Shown one piece after another: positions 32,524 to 40,829 of a stretch of 50,934 nucleotides of DNA (the stretch's first letter is position 1; every line of letters starts with the position of its first letter). The notes under the pieces are model-generated. The model saw only the letters and a program-made list of their open reading frames with translations. It had not been told where the DNA came from and did not search any database. A program made the position numbers and the translations under genes. This stretch comes from a virus. The stretch is from positions 1-50,934 of IMG/VR virus record IMGVR_UViG_3300023174_003114. One strand, 5' to 3'.

Positions 32524-35478
32524 TTAGCTCCAAGTACCGTTGGCTGAGTCAGCTCCAATTGGTCCTATGGGTAATAATTTAACGTAAGCGCCAGCTAGAA
32601 CGCTCCATGTTATAGGAGTGGGTTGATCTTGGCTAATCATAAAGTTTAGTGAGCCGCCTGTGGTCACATCAATAGTACCCCAAATTGCATAATGTGCAAA
32701 GGCATTGTTAGTATCTGCCACTGCCTGTGCTGTGGTAAACAATGAAGTTAAGTTCTTACTCATCATGGTAATACCAGCACCATATGCATCAATGGGGTTA
32801 GTCTTGTTGGCAATCACTGAGTAATTATGCTGTGCTAGAACTAGGCCGCTATTTGTGGCCAAGGCATAACTTAACACACCTGCTTTATTAGCCTGTAAAT
32901 TAAACACTAATTCATATTGATAACGTGTATTGGAAGTCACCGTAACACCATTAGTCAACCCAAACACACTGAGCAATGTATTCTTAGCACTGATCAATGT
33001 TGCTGAATTGTTTAGTACATAAGTTAATTCACTGGAGTTTATACTGCCGTACGTTGTTCCAAGACCCTGTAAACCTTGTATACCTTGGGCAGCTTGTGTT
33101 CCCTGTATACCTTGGCTGGCCTGCATACCTTGTATGCCCTGTATACCTTGATTGCCTGTTATACCTTGTTCACCTGTTGTGCCTTGGTTCCCTAATGTAC
33201 CTTGAGTGCCCTGAAACCCCAGTGTACCTTGTGTACCTTGACGTCCTTGAATGCCTTGGTTACCAGTAATGCCTTGTGCGCCTTGTACTCCTTGACTGCC
33301 AGTAGTTCCTTGCGTGCCTTGAATACCCTGCGTGCCTTGGTTACCATTAATGCCTTGAGAGCCTTGAACACCCTGTATGCCTTGTATAGCTGTGCCTTGT
33401 ACACCCTGTATGCCTTGTGGTCCATGTACATCACCTACATCGTTCCATTGTATGCCATCCCAAAAGTATAAGCTGCCGTCAACGATGTTAAGATATCCAT
33501 CACCAATGTCACCGGTATAACTATTTGGGTATCCTGGTAAATCTGTGATAGCACTAACAGAACCTAATATTCTTACGCTAGTTCCATCCACTCCCTTAAC
33601 ACCTTGTACTCCTTGGATACCCTGTACGCCTTGAACGCCTTGTACGGGATTGGGTTTATTTTTAATATAATCTAATTTGGTGTTGTCTGTTTGAAGCCAA
33701 TCACTTTGAATGGCTGCTGTGGTTTGTCTTGTATTATCCTGGAATGTAATACCTAAATTGCTAGCACCACCTGAAATTATACTCGGGAAAGTTATACCTG
33801 TACTGTCAATTCTTAAATCGGCTTTTTCTGTAGGTGTAATTGATCCAGGAACCTGTGTTCTAAATAACCAATATGCTGCGTTTGAACTAGTGGTAAATGC
33901 TTCTCCGGCTATTGCTGTTAATCTAGCACTGGGTATGCCAGGGGTGATACCCGATCCATGATATCCGGTGGCCGCTAATTGTATTATAGCATCTTCAGCC
34001 TGAACTGCTAATAGACTGGTTGGAGTACCTCGAAATCTACGACCCTGTAAAATAATTGAGTTACTGGTTGAAAAGTTGTCAAATGTTATAATTGTAGGAT
34101 TATTAATCTTGCTGGTAAAATGCGCAACAGATCCACCTTCTGGTGCGGTCACTGGATAGACCGTGCCATCTGAAGTAGCGCTGACCGTCAATGCTGATTG
34201 ACCTACAGTTAATGACCGAGTTTTAATTTCTGTTTTACCATCTTTTGTAACTGTAAAAGACGCATCGCCAGCAGTGGTATTGACTTCTAAAGGACGGTTA
34301 AGAATAAATTTTCCAGTGGCAGCAGTAGTACCAAGAATGATGTCGCGAGAAGGATTGGCAATCCTAATCTGATTATCCACCAAAGTGAACTCACCCACAC
34401 TAAGTCCAGAACCATTCTGAACATATAACAAATTGTCCCTAGCACCAATAGCAATGTCCTTGCCCGATGTTTCATCAGTTACATATATGGTGCCTGGACC
34501 TACATATATACTTTTCCAACGTTTGGTAGGTGTACCAAGTGTACTAACATTAGTAGATACTGGCACTATATTGGTATTGATGACGACATCACCTAATCCA
34601 CGACTATTTAAAAATATATCACTGCCTTGGGCACTTTGAAAGTTAAAGTTAGCCTTGACTAATGGCCTTAATAGATCAAAATTGGCGCCAATTAATGGCA
34701 ATACCTGTCCCAATGAAGATAGATCCAATCCCACAATAACATAGTTGCTCCACTCAATGGGATCACCCTGCCCGGCTAATCCACGATCCTGTACTACACT
34801 GGGCACAATACCTACCCCTGTTAATACGTCATTAATCTCAATAGCACTGACAGGAATTTCACTAATGCTTGGCGCTAATTCAAACACGGTCCATGGTGCT
34901 TGAACTCCATTTATATTTCCATAACTACCAATTGGCAATTCATCATCTGGTCCTGTACTATAGTCCACTATGCTGACTAGTTCATATTGAGTGATATAAG
35001 CTTCAATATAGAGATTACTAGTTACAATATCACCATCAGTGCCTACTTTAAGACTGGGCACTTGTACACTGCCACCATTGGGATTCAGCACAATGTCAGC
35101 ATCAACTACACTGCCTGATATGGTTTGTTCATCTGCACCTCCCACACTGAGGTTGCCCAAATCATTATATTGTTCTATTTGTGTGTTAACATACTCCGTT
35201 GTGGCATATTCAGATAAGTCCACGCTGATCTTGCCTTCTCCATCAACATAGATATTATCACCAACTTTAACACCGCCTAGTCTGGTATCTGTGGCAGGCA
35301 ATAATGTATAGTCACTACCGGCTCCAGCAATGACGGTGCCACCTGGAGTGACGGTGTCTAATTGTATACGTAGGGTGTTGGTGTTGCTGTCATACCAAAT
35401 ACGATTGAGCTCGCCTATACGAGTATTGCCGTCTGGATAACTATGGAAACTGGTGAATAATTTTTGTGTGAAGGACAC
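32524..35478 (-). CDS. tail fibre with collagen-like repeat
   Basis: 984 residues from GTG 35478 (GGGAG six bases upstream). N-terminal 650 residues are beta-rich repeat (LGGVKVGDNIYVDG, NLSVGG, TLTVGQSALTVS). Residues about 620-830 are a collagen-type G-x-y tract (GVQGVQGIQGVQG and GTQGIQGTQG), interrupted by one globular insert. The last 150 residues (SELTYVLNNSATLISAKNTL onward) form the tip. Collagen-like segments give phage fibres their trimeric shaft. No catalytic motif. Confidence 0.85.
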   Translation of the reverse strand: MSFTQKLFTSFHSYPDGNTRIGELNRIWYDSNTNTLRIQLDTVTPGGTVIAGAGSDYTLLPATDTRLGGVKVGDNIYVDGEGKISVDLSEYATTEYVNTQIEQYNDLGNLSVGGADEQTISGSVVDADIVLNPNGGSVQVPSLKVGTDGDIVTSNLYIEAYITQYELVSIVDYSTGPDDELPIGSYGNINGVQAPWTVFELAPSISEIPVSAIEINDVLTGVGIVPSVVQDRGLAGQGDPIEWSNYVIVGLDLSSLGQVLPLIGANFDLLRPLVKANFNFQSAQGSDIFLNSRGLGDVVINTNIVPVSTNVSTLGTPTKRWKSIYVGPGTIYVTDETSGKDIAIGARDNLLYVQNGSGLSVGEFTLVDNQIRIANPSRDIILGTTAATGKFILNRPLEVNTTAGDASFTVTKDGKTEIKTRSLTVGQSALTVSATSDGTVYPVTAPEGGSVAHFTSKINNPTIITFDNFSTSNSIILQGRRFRGTPTSLLAVQAEDAIIQLAATGYHGSGITPGIPSARLTAIAGEAFTTSSNAAYWLFRTQVPGSITPTEKADLRIDSTGITFPSIISGGASNLGITFQDNTRQTTAAIQSDWLQTDNTKLDYIKNKPNPVQGVQGVQGIQGVQGVKGVDGTSVRILGSVSAITDLPGYPNSYTGDIGDGYLNIVDGSLYFWDGIQWNDVGDVHGPQGIQGVQGTAIQGIQGVQGSQGINGNQGTQGIQGTQGTTGSQGVQGAQGITGNQGIQGRQGTQGTLGFQGTQGTLGNQGTTGEQGITGNQGIQGIQGMQASQGIQGTQAAQGIQGLQGLGTTYGSINSSELTYVLNNSATLISAKNTLLSVFGLTNGVTVTSNTRYQYELVFNLQANKAGVLSYALATNSGLVLAQHNYSVIANKTNPIDAYGAGITMMSKNLTSLFTTAQAVADTNNAFAHYAIWGTIDVTTGGSLNFMISQDQPTPITWSVLAGAYVKLLPIGPIGADSANGTWS

Positions 35479-35488
35479 GGGCTACTCC

Positions 35489-35779
35489 CTATCCCTCGAA
35501 GGGCTCGTCTTCGTCTGCTACTATGGCTGTGAACTTGTCTGCTTGATTTGGCAACCCTGCCATCTTTTTCATTATTTCTATTTTTTGTTGCAATGGAGGA
35601 ACCATTACTGGATTTGGATCCAATTCTGGATCTTCATGCTCGTGTTCATCATGTCCTGGCATTTCCACCGTTTGATGACCACCGTGAATATTAACTTCTA
35701 CGCCGTCATTGTGCTCTTCCTCACCATCCATAGAGGATAACATATTCACGACGTCTCTTAAAAATTCTGCTGCTCTCAT
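35489..35779 (-). CDS. His/Glu-rich conserved phage protein, 96 aa
   Basis: RAAEFLRDVVNMLSSMDG at the start, then an acidic His-rich stretch (HDEHEHEDPELDPNP) and the conserved VMVPPLQQKIEIMKKMAGL. This last motif recurs in a small protein of T4-like marine phages. The His/Asp stretch could bind metal. No Shine-Dalgarno; ACTAAATA ends six bases before the start. Lies 10 bases before the fibre gene. Confidence 0.6.
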   Translation of the reverse strand: MRAAEFLRDVVNMLSSMDGEEEHNDGVEVNIHGGHQTVEMPGHDEHEHEDPELDPNPVMVPPLQQKIEIMKKMAGLPNQADKFTAIVADEDEPFEG

Positions 35780-35794
35780 ATTAGTATTTAGTAA

Positions 35795-36004
35795 TTATTC
35801 TGCAACCCAAGGCCTTCCTTCGACTAGGCCTCCTATATTGTCATTGTCCACAACATCATTATCACTATATTGCGTAGGCAACTGCTCTAATACATATACA
35901 GATCTTGGATTGCCAACTCTTGCTCTGTCCAGTGCAGCCAAATCTAACTTGGCCCGTTGTCTATCTTCTTTAGTAGGTAAGTCACTTATTCCATTTGCTG
36001 CCAT
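35795..36004 (-). CDS. conserved small phage protein, 69 aa
   Basis: Start ATG 36004 is preferred (AGGAATCC upstream); ATG 36019 has no ribosome site. MAANGISDLPTKEDRQRAKL, then LEQLPTQYSDNDVVDNDNIG and LVEGRPW is a pattern familiar from T4-like marine phages. Probably a virion-assembly protein. Divergent from hemA, with starts 42 bases apart. Confidence 0.6.
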   Translation of the reverse strand: MAANGISDLPTKEDRQRAKLDLAALDRARVGNPRSVYVLEQLPTQYSDNDVVDNDNIGGLVEGRPWVAE

Positions 36005-36031
36005 TTTTGGATTCCTCATTAATACTTATCA

Positions 36032-36039
36032 AATAAATA
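36032..36039 (+). promoter_or_regulatory. late-promoter-like octamer of hemA
   Basis: AATAAATA then AACTACT and ATG 36047. No Shine-Dalgarno is present. If this octamer is used, +1 falls at the start codon and hemA mRNA is leaderless. Confidence 0.45.
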
Positions 36040-36046
36040 AACTACT

Positions 36047-37246
36047 ATGATTAATAAAACACCATTTCACAAATTACTTAAGGATCTTAAAGATTCTGGC
36101 AAATACAGAGTATTCAATAACATCGTCCGTGAGAAAGGCGAATTCCCCAATGCTATTTGGTACGGTAAGTTTACTATTAAAAACATCGTAAACTGGTGCA
36201 GCAACGATTACTTGGGCATGGGCCAACATAAGGCTGTTATTGATGCCATGCATACAGCACTAGATCAAACTGGCTCAGGCTCGGGTGGCACTAGAAACAT
36301 TGGCGGTACTAGCAGCTATCACGTAGCCCTAGAGAACGAACTTGCTACCTTACATAACAAAGCCAAAGCATTACTATTCAGCAGTGCTTATGTGGCCAAT
36401 GAGTGGGCATTGATTGCACTGAGTAGGATTATTCCTGATATTCATTTCGTCAGTGACAGCCAAAACCATAATAGCTTGATCATAGGCATCAATCATAGTC
36501 GTGCTGCAAAGACTGTGTTCAAACACAACGATATGGAAGACCTAGAACGTATTTTAAAGGAAGTCAAAGCTCAAGGTCAAACTCCCTGTATCGTATTTGA
36601 AAGTGTTTACAGTATGGATGGCGACATTGGCCTAATTAAAGAAGTATGTGATCTAGCAGACGAATACGAAGCCATTACCTACATTGACGAAGTACACGCA
36701 GTTGGTCTATATGGCCCACAAGGAGGTGGCGTTGCTCAACAACTAGGATTAGAAAGTAGAATTGACTTGATCAACGGCACACTAGGCAAAGCATTTGGTG
36801 TGCAAGGAGGTTATGTTGCTGGTGACTCTGATGTGATTGATGCTATTCGTAGCGTGGCTGCTGGCTTTATCTTTACTACTAGCATGAGCCCAGTTAGTTG
36901 TGCTGGTGCATTAACTGCTGTGAAATGGCTGAAGGAACATCAAGAACTAAGAGACAAGCATCAAGAACGTGCTCTTAAATTAAAGGTAGCATTGATCGAA
37001 GCTGGTTTACCTTATATGGATATTTCCACATCACATATTGTTCCAGTGCTAGTAGGCAATGCTGTTCGTTGTAAAGCAATGAGTGACGCATTGTTGGATG
37101 ATCATAACATCTATGTTCAGCCTATTAACTATCCAACTGTGGCTGTGGGCACAGAACGACTAAGATTTGCTCCTACTCCATACCATGATGATGGCATGAT
37201 CGAAAAGCTGATCATTGCTCTTAAGGATGTGTTTAATAGATTTTGA
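36047..37246 (+). CDS. hemA: 5-aminolevulinate synthase
   Basis: 399 residues, a full-length alpha-oxoamine synthase (PLP fold type I) that condenses glycine and succinyl-CoA to 5-aminolevulinate, the first step of heme synthesis by the Shemin route. Blocks: [67 protein letters not shown], and [14 protein letters not shown] with the PLP Lys at residue 248, the same number as in Rhodobacter ALAS. C-terminal [19 protein letters not shown] is specific for ALAS over KBL/BioF. The Shemin route is typical of alphaproteobacteria, a hint to host or donor. It converges on dps. Confidence 0.97.
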   Translation: MINKTPFHKLLKDLKDSGKYRVFNNIVREKGEFPNAIWYGKFTIKNIVNWCSNDYLGMGQHKAVIDAMHTALDQTGSGSGGTRNIGGTSSYHVALENELATLHNKAKALLFSSAYVANEWALIALSRIIPDIHFVSDSQNHNSLIIGINHSRAAKTVFKHNDMEDLERILKEVKAQGQTPCIVFESVYSMDGDIGLIKEVCDLADEYEAITYIDEVHAVGLYGPQGGGVAQQLGLESRIDLINGTLGKAFGVQGGYVAGDSDVIDAIRSVAAGFIFTTSMSPVSCAGALTAVKWLKEHQELRDKHQERALKLKVALIEAGLPYMDISTSHIVPVLVGNAVRCKAMSDALLDDHNIYVQPINYPTVAVGTERLRFAPTPYHDDGMIEKLIIALKDVFNRF

Positions 37247-37684
37247 TTAGGACTGCATGGATGCTTTTAACATCCATCCATGCTTTCTATGAGCATCCAT
37301 ACGTTCAGCTAGGAAGTTGCTGAATCCATGCTCACCATATTGTTCCGCTGCATCATAGACCATTTTGAAAAGTTTAACCATCTTTTCATTGTCCTGTGCC
37401 AATTCCATTAACATACTATTTTGATCTAATATCTCAGTCTCGTCATCAACTTGTGATAACATACTGAAACGCTGTAAGCTGGCTGGGACAAATGTGCCTA
37501 GGCTACGAATCTTTTCAGCAAAGTCATCAATTGCGCCATAGACTTCCTCATAGATTTTACCAAACAAGTCGTGGTATTCTAAAAAGTCTGGGCCTGTGAT
37601 GTTCCAGTGAAAATTGTGTGCTTTTAGATAAAAACTAAACTCACTGGCAAATGCTACTTTGGCTGCTTTATGTAATTCTTCCAT
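37247..37684 (-). CDS. dps: Dps-like ferritin
   Basis: 145 residues from ATG 37684, a four-helix ferritin-like protein of the Dps type. AHNFHWN (22-28) and EYHDLFGKIYEEVYGAIDDFAEKI carry the His, Asp and Glu residues of the inter-subunit ferroxidase site. Dps shells oxidise and store iron and protect DNA from hydrogen peroxide. The N-terminus has no long basic tail, so DNA binding may be weak. Stop codons of dps and hemA abut with no gap. Location next to hemA suggests iron handling along with heme synthesis. Confidence 0.85.
   Translation of the reverse strand: MEELHKAAKVAFASEFSFYLKAHNFHWNITGPDFLEYHDLFGKIYEEVYGAIDDFAEKIRSLGTFVPASLQRFSMLSQVDDETEILDQNSMLMELAQDNEKMVKLFKMVYDAAEQYGEHGFSNFLAERMDAHRKHGWMLKASMQS
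37255..37283 (+). terminator. possible hemA terminator inside the dps end
   Basis: GCATGGATG, 11-base loop, CATCCATGC then TTTCT. A 9-bp perfect stem nine bases after the hemA stop but with a poor T-run; it codes for the C-terminus of Dps on the other strand. Could also act as a stabilising 3' hairpin. Confidence 0.35.
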
Positions 37685-37688
37685 CAAG

Positions 37689-37696
37689 TATTTATT
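37689..37696 (-). promoter_or_regulatory. late-promoter-like octamer of dps
   Basis: Minus-strand AATAAATA, four bases (CTTG) before ATG 37684; no Shine-Dalgarno. It overlaps the stop of the methyltransferase-like gene. Confidence 0.4.
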
Positions 37697-38286
37697 TAAA
37701 TGCTTTCAAGTAAGACATACCCCTCATCAGCATAGAATTTTGACACTTTCCTATTGTATTTAGATAAGAAGTCTGAGTTTAATTTATCGCTGACAGTTAG
37801 TCTATCTGCCCATATGCCACCTTCATATGGACCATCTTCATAAATTCTTAAATCATCACAAACAATAACATCTTCATATTGAGATCTTTTAGAAAATATA
37901 ATATCTAATTCTTTTTCTAAGGGAAAGTTTACATCATGCTCAAAATTACTATTAGGGGGCCATGCTCCATAGTACCAGCCAGGCAAATGAGCATCAAGAA
38001 AAAATAATACACTTTGTTTGGGAAGATCTGGAATGATTTGTTTTAAGTAATCACTGGAGTCCATATGATAGATATTAGCATCTTTGTCTTTAAATGCTTG
38101 TTTACATTGATCGACAAATTCCAGTTTGACATCACAACTGTAAGCTGTTGTATATCCTGAGGCAAAGGCATAACTCAAAGACTCGCCTAAATAACAGCCT
38201 GTTTCTACAAAAACACTTTGATTGTATTGTTTCCTAATGTCTTCAAGACTCTTACACTTCCTACTAAACCCTGTCAACGACCCCAT
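37696..38286 (-). CDS. methyltransferase-like protein
   Basis: 196 residues. VFVETGCYLGESLSYAFASG resembles the glycine-rich SAM loop of class I (FkbM/Mtase-type) methyltransferases, followed by AYSCDVKLEF (acidic residue ending strand 2), HMDSSDYL and VLFFLDAHLPGW (strand 4 and post-motif). Such phage enzymes may modify sugars, proteins or small molecules; target unknown. AAAGGTACAACT precedes ATG 38286. Confidence 0.65.
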   Translation of the reverse strand: MGSLTGFSRKCKSLEDIRKQYNQSVFVETGCYLGESLSYAFASGYTTAYSCDVKLEFVDQCKQAFKDKDANIYHMDSSDYLKQIIPDLPKQSVLFFLDAHLPGWYYGAWPPNSNFEHDVNFPLEKELDIIFSKRSQYEDVIVCDDLRIYEDGPYEGGIWADRLTVSDKLNSDFLSKYNRKVSKFYADEGYVLLESI

Positions 38287-38296
38287 AGTTGTACCT

Positions 38297-38716
38297 TTAA
38301 AAATTATTATTAAACCAGCCTATCTTACGCCCTTCAGCAATTCTCTTTTCATATTCTGCTACACTACCGGGCCAGCGCCATGCCCATATGGCCACACACA
38401 ACATAAAGATACCAGTGTATACGATGCCCCTTGTAGGCACATTGGTCAAGTACATGGTCAACAGGCTTGAGCTCATCATAATGATCATAAAGTATTTCAT
38501 CTTAGTTGGAAATACTCTGCACTTACTCCAATTAGTCAAGAATGGTCCAAATAGTTTGTGATTGTATAACCAGGCGTGCATACGTGGACTACCCTTGGCA
38601 AAGCAATAGGCTGCAAACACTATGAAACAACTGTAGGGAATACCAGGTACTATGACTCCAATATAGGCCATGCCCAAACTTAAAAATCCTAAAGCTATCC
38701 AAAAATATTTTTTCAT
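38297..38716 (-). CDS. DUF454 (YbaN-like) inner-membrane protein
   Basis: 139 residues with four hydrophobic segments: FWIALGFLSLGMAYIGVIVP, FIVFAAYCFA, YFMIIMMSSSLLTMYL and GIVYTGIFMLCVAIWAW. The signature CFAKGSPRMHAWLYNHKLFG plus FLTNWSKCRVFPTKMK is characteristic of DUF454. Function of the family is unknown; in bacteria it often sits near membrane or respiratory genes. A TATAAATT octamer lies at 38735-38742. Confidence 0.85.
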   Translation of the reverse strand: MKKYFWIALGFLSLGMAYIGVIVPGIPYSCFIVFAAYCFAKGSPRMHAWLYNHKLFGPFLTNWSKCRVFPTKMKYFMIIMMSSSLLTMYLTNVPTRGIVYTGIFMLCVAIWAWRWPGSVAEYEKRIAEGRKIGWFNNNF

Positions 38717-38732
38717 AGACTATTCCAAATTA

Positions 38733-39242
38733 CTAATTTATATAGTCTAACCAACTGTCATGTCTAATATTAAATGGAATGTTTTTACGTTTATTGACCA
38801 TTTCAAAATAGTCAGGGCGGTATGGCTTAATCTTTGGCTTCATCTTAGTGCTATTGCCTTTGGCACTATTGCATGGACTACAGGCTGTGACTGTATTTTC
38901 AAACACAGTCTTACCACCTTGGCTCAATGGTTTGACATGATCCAAGGTACAGTCACGTTTGTCCAATAATACCCCGCAGTATTGGCAAGTATGATTGTCA
39001 CGTAGAAATACGTTGCTTTTGCTGAACCTAACAGAGGTTTTGGGCTTCATGTATTCCCTCAACATGAGTACCGCAGGCACATTGGTCTCCCAATCTACGC
39101 TATGCACTACCCAATTCTCATGCCAAGTTATTACTGATGCTTTGTCTAGGACCAGATAACGGATAGATTCCTGCCAATCAATAGTGCTCAGAGGTAGAAA
39201 ACTTAATGGTTGTCCGTCAGCGTTAAGAACTAGAGTATCCAT
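38733..39242 (-). CDS. HNH endonuclease
   Basis: 169 residues. CQYCGVLLDKRDCTLDHVKP gives the first zinc Cys pair and the catalytic His; NTVTACSPCNSAKGN gives the N residue, second Cys pair and final part of the motif. The N-terminal 80 residues (LVLNADGQPLSFLPLSTIDW) are a common bacterial and phage HNH extension. Likely nicks or cuts DNA; may be a free-standing homing or host-nuclease gene. It lies on its own sigma70-type promoter. Confidence 0.9.
   Translation of the reverse strand: MDTLVLNADGQPLSFLPLSTIDWQESIRYLVLDKASVITWHENWVVHSVDWETNVPAVLMLREYMKPKTSVRFSKSNVFLRDNHTCQYCGVLLDKRDCTLDHVKPLSQGGKTVFENTVTACSPCNSAKGNSTKMKPKIKPYRPDYFEMVNKRKNIPFNIRHDSWLDYIN
38735..38742 (-). promoter_or_regulatory. 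late-promoter-like octamer, TATAAATT
   Basis: Minus-strand TATAAATT (7 of 8 to the T4 consensus), 19 bases before ATG 38716. Confidence 0.35.
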
Positions 39243-39274
39243 AAATGGATTCCAAAAATTGTAAAAGATACTGT

Positions 39275-39302
39275 ATTATACAGTCTTTTTCCATTTAGGC
39301 AA
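39275..39302 (-). promoter_or_regulatory. sigma70-type promoter of HNH gene
   Basis: Minus-strand TTGCCT (39302-39297), 16-base spacer, TATAAT (39280-39275), inside the end of the AlgH-like gene. The -10 box sits in a short palindrome CTGTATAATACAG. Confidence 0.45.
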
Positions 39303-39849
39303 AGATTGATTGGACAAAGTCCATACCACTTCGTTCTACGCTTTGAAGCCATTGATCCTTTTGATCATGTTCAAATACCAATTCATAATCAGCTGAGCTG
39401 ACTAGCCAGCTATGATTGCGACTTCTTGGAGGGGTTCCTTGATACTCATCCATTAATTGACTTGGTGCCCAACCACACATACCTAGGAACATTCTAAAAT
39501 GTTTTGGTGCATCACCATTGCCTAATCTAAACATTAGGTCATCACTGCTGCTTATACTGAAGTCATCATTGATCTGCATGGTATTACCACAAGACCACTC
39601 ACTGCTATGTAGCATGGTCAATGCTTTAATATTGACTGGGCCACCAATATGTAAAAATCCTGGAATGTTGTATTCCTCGCCAACTTGCCTAGAAAAGTCT
39701 CTAATTAGAATGGTACTACGTTTGTTTAATAAGAGTCCCACGCTGCCATTTATGTGATCCTCAGTCATGAATATGACGGCGTTTTTCCAAAAGCCATCAT
39801 CAATTTTGGGAGGGGCTATTAACAATTTGCCAGTAAAATTATCTATCAT
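39295..39849 (-). CDS. YqgE/AlgH family protein (UPF0301)
   Basis: 184 residues matching UPF0301 throughout: FTGKLLIAPPKIDDGFWKNA, NGSVGLLLNKRS, LHIGGPVNIKALTMLH, DDLMFRLGNGDAPKHF, and FLGMCGWAPSQLMDEY (the conserved G-x-x-x-W-x-x-x-Q-L part). The family is bacterial; AlgH is a putative transcriptional regulator in Pseudomonas, but biochemistry is unsettled. A phage copy is unusual and may act on host gene expression. No Shine-Dalgarno; late-type octamer eight bases before ATG. Confidence 0.9.
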   Translation of the reverse strand: MIDNFTGKLLIAPPKIDDGFWKNAVIFMTEDHINGSVGLLLNKRSTILIRDFSRQVGEEYNIPGFLHIGGPVNIKALTMLHSSEWSCGNTMQINDDFSISSSDDLMFRLGNGDAPKHFRMFLGMCGWAPSQLMDEYQGTPPRSRNHSWLVSSADYELVFEHDQKDQWLQSVERSGMDFVQSIFA

Positions 39850-39857
39850 TGTAAGGA

Positions 39858-39865
39858 TATTTATT
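39858..39865 (-). promoter_or_regulatory. late-promoter-like octamer of the AlgH-like gene
   Basis: Minus-strand AATAAATA, then TCCTTACA and ATG 39849; a predicted leader of at most about three bases. Confidence 0.4.
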
Positions 39866-40586
39866 AAGCAATATTGCTACTGGCATTAAACATGGCGACT
39901 TCCTCTCGTCTGCGTTGAACAAGCCCGCCCAATCTTTGACCGCCAGCAGTATTAAAGGTTAACATAGACTGTGCTATTTGTTGTTTACTTCTACGACCAT
40001 TATCACTAACTTGATCTAACCATCCTGGACCGCCATTATACACAAAACTAGTTAAAGCATTAAGTTGATTGTTATTAAATCCATACTTATGAGTACGATC
40101 AAATTGTACTACAATATTATAAAATTCTTGTACCTGTTGCCTTAATCTACGATCCGCTTCCCTTTCATCAATTACTTCATTGCGACTTCGAGCTTTAGTC
40201 CCGTAGCCATTACTATATTGCTTATAATCTAGTTTGGCCCGTGGACTAAAAGTCTCTTTTTGTTTTATAAAATTTATAAGCTGTTCACTAGGTCTTCCAG
40301 ATACTGATATTGAACTGGCGTTTGTTTTTCTATCAGTTTGAATATTAGTATTTGAAGGGGGAACTGTTGAGCTTGTGGATCTAGAATTTGACGTTGTTTT
40401 CGAACCAACTTTTGAATTTTTAGAGCTCTTTTCATCAGAACCAAAAATACCACTCAATTTAGATAATGGTTTTAGCAAGCCAGTTGCTTTACCGCCTGAA
40501 AACATTGACGTTATTCCAGTACCAATTAAATCATCCCATGCATGATCTTCATAATCTTCTTTAATTCTAAATTCTGTAAATCTCAT
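39864..40586 (-). CDS. GH24 lysozyme (T4-lysozyme-like)
   Basis: 240 residues from ATG 40586. Catalytic domain from about 105: LINFIKQKETFSPRAKLDYK holds the Glu, YSNGYGTKARS the G-x-G-T/Asp-type site, and LNALTSFVYNGGPG plus RREEVAMFN close the fold; all are GH24 landmarks. The N-terminal 100 residues are a Ser/Thr-rich spacer after RFTEFRIKEDYEDH, no signal peptide. It cleaves peptidoglycan, for entry (virion-borne) or lysis. The start overlaps the previous stop (TGATG). Confidence 0.85.
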   Translation of the reverse strand: MRFTEFRIKEDYEDHAWDDLIGTGITSMFSGGKATGLLKPLSKLSGIFGSDEKSSKNSKVGSKTTSNSRSTSSTVPPSNTNIQTDRKTNASSISVSGRPSEQLINFIKQKETFSPRAKLDYKQYSNGYGTKARSRNEVIDEREADRRLRQQVQEFYNIVVQFDRTHKYGFNNNQLNALTSFVYNGGPGWLDQVSDNGRRSKQQIAQSMLTFNTAGGQRLGGLVQRRREEVAMFNASSNIA

Positions 40587-40825
40587 CAGCCATTTCCCTT
40601 CCAAACAGGTAAGGGACCGCCGTAATTACCACCTTTGACTTTTTTACCTTTGACTTTTTGTCGCTTCTTATTAATAGTAAACTTCTTCTCTGTTTCCCTA
40701 GCTCTATATCCTTGACTGATACAACTGCTCAATTGGCTTGCGCCCAATTGACTATCTGGTTTGGTACTGGTGCAGAGTTTTCTACTGGCTGGTCCAGATT
40801 CTTGAATAATTTCATGTATCTTCAT
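40586..40825 (-). CDS. small basic phage protein, 79 aa
   Basis: Start MKIHEIIQESGPASRKL at ATG 40825. Cys-containing middle (SQLSSCISQGYRARE) and a lysine-rich end (KKRQKVKGKKVKGGNYGGP), about pI 10. Basic tail may bind DNA or peptidoglycan. It shares the MK-x-x-E start of other virion-type genes in the window and is coupled to the lysozyme gene. A GATAAATA octamer ends five bases before ATG. Confidence 0.55.
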   Translation of the reverse strand: MKIHEIIQESGPASRKLCTSTKPDSQLGASQLSSCISQGYRARETEKKFTINKKRQKVKGKKVKGGNYGGPLPVWKGNG

Positions 40826-40829
40826 AAAG

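Noticed and set aside
33192-33471. Open frames opposite or out of frame with the collagen-like repeat
   Set aside because: Shadow frames produced by the G-x-y codon periodicity.
6678-35478. Possible diversity-generating retroelement acting on fibre tips
   Set aside because: No reverse transcriptase and no template/variable repeat pair with adenine-directed changes was seen in the window.
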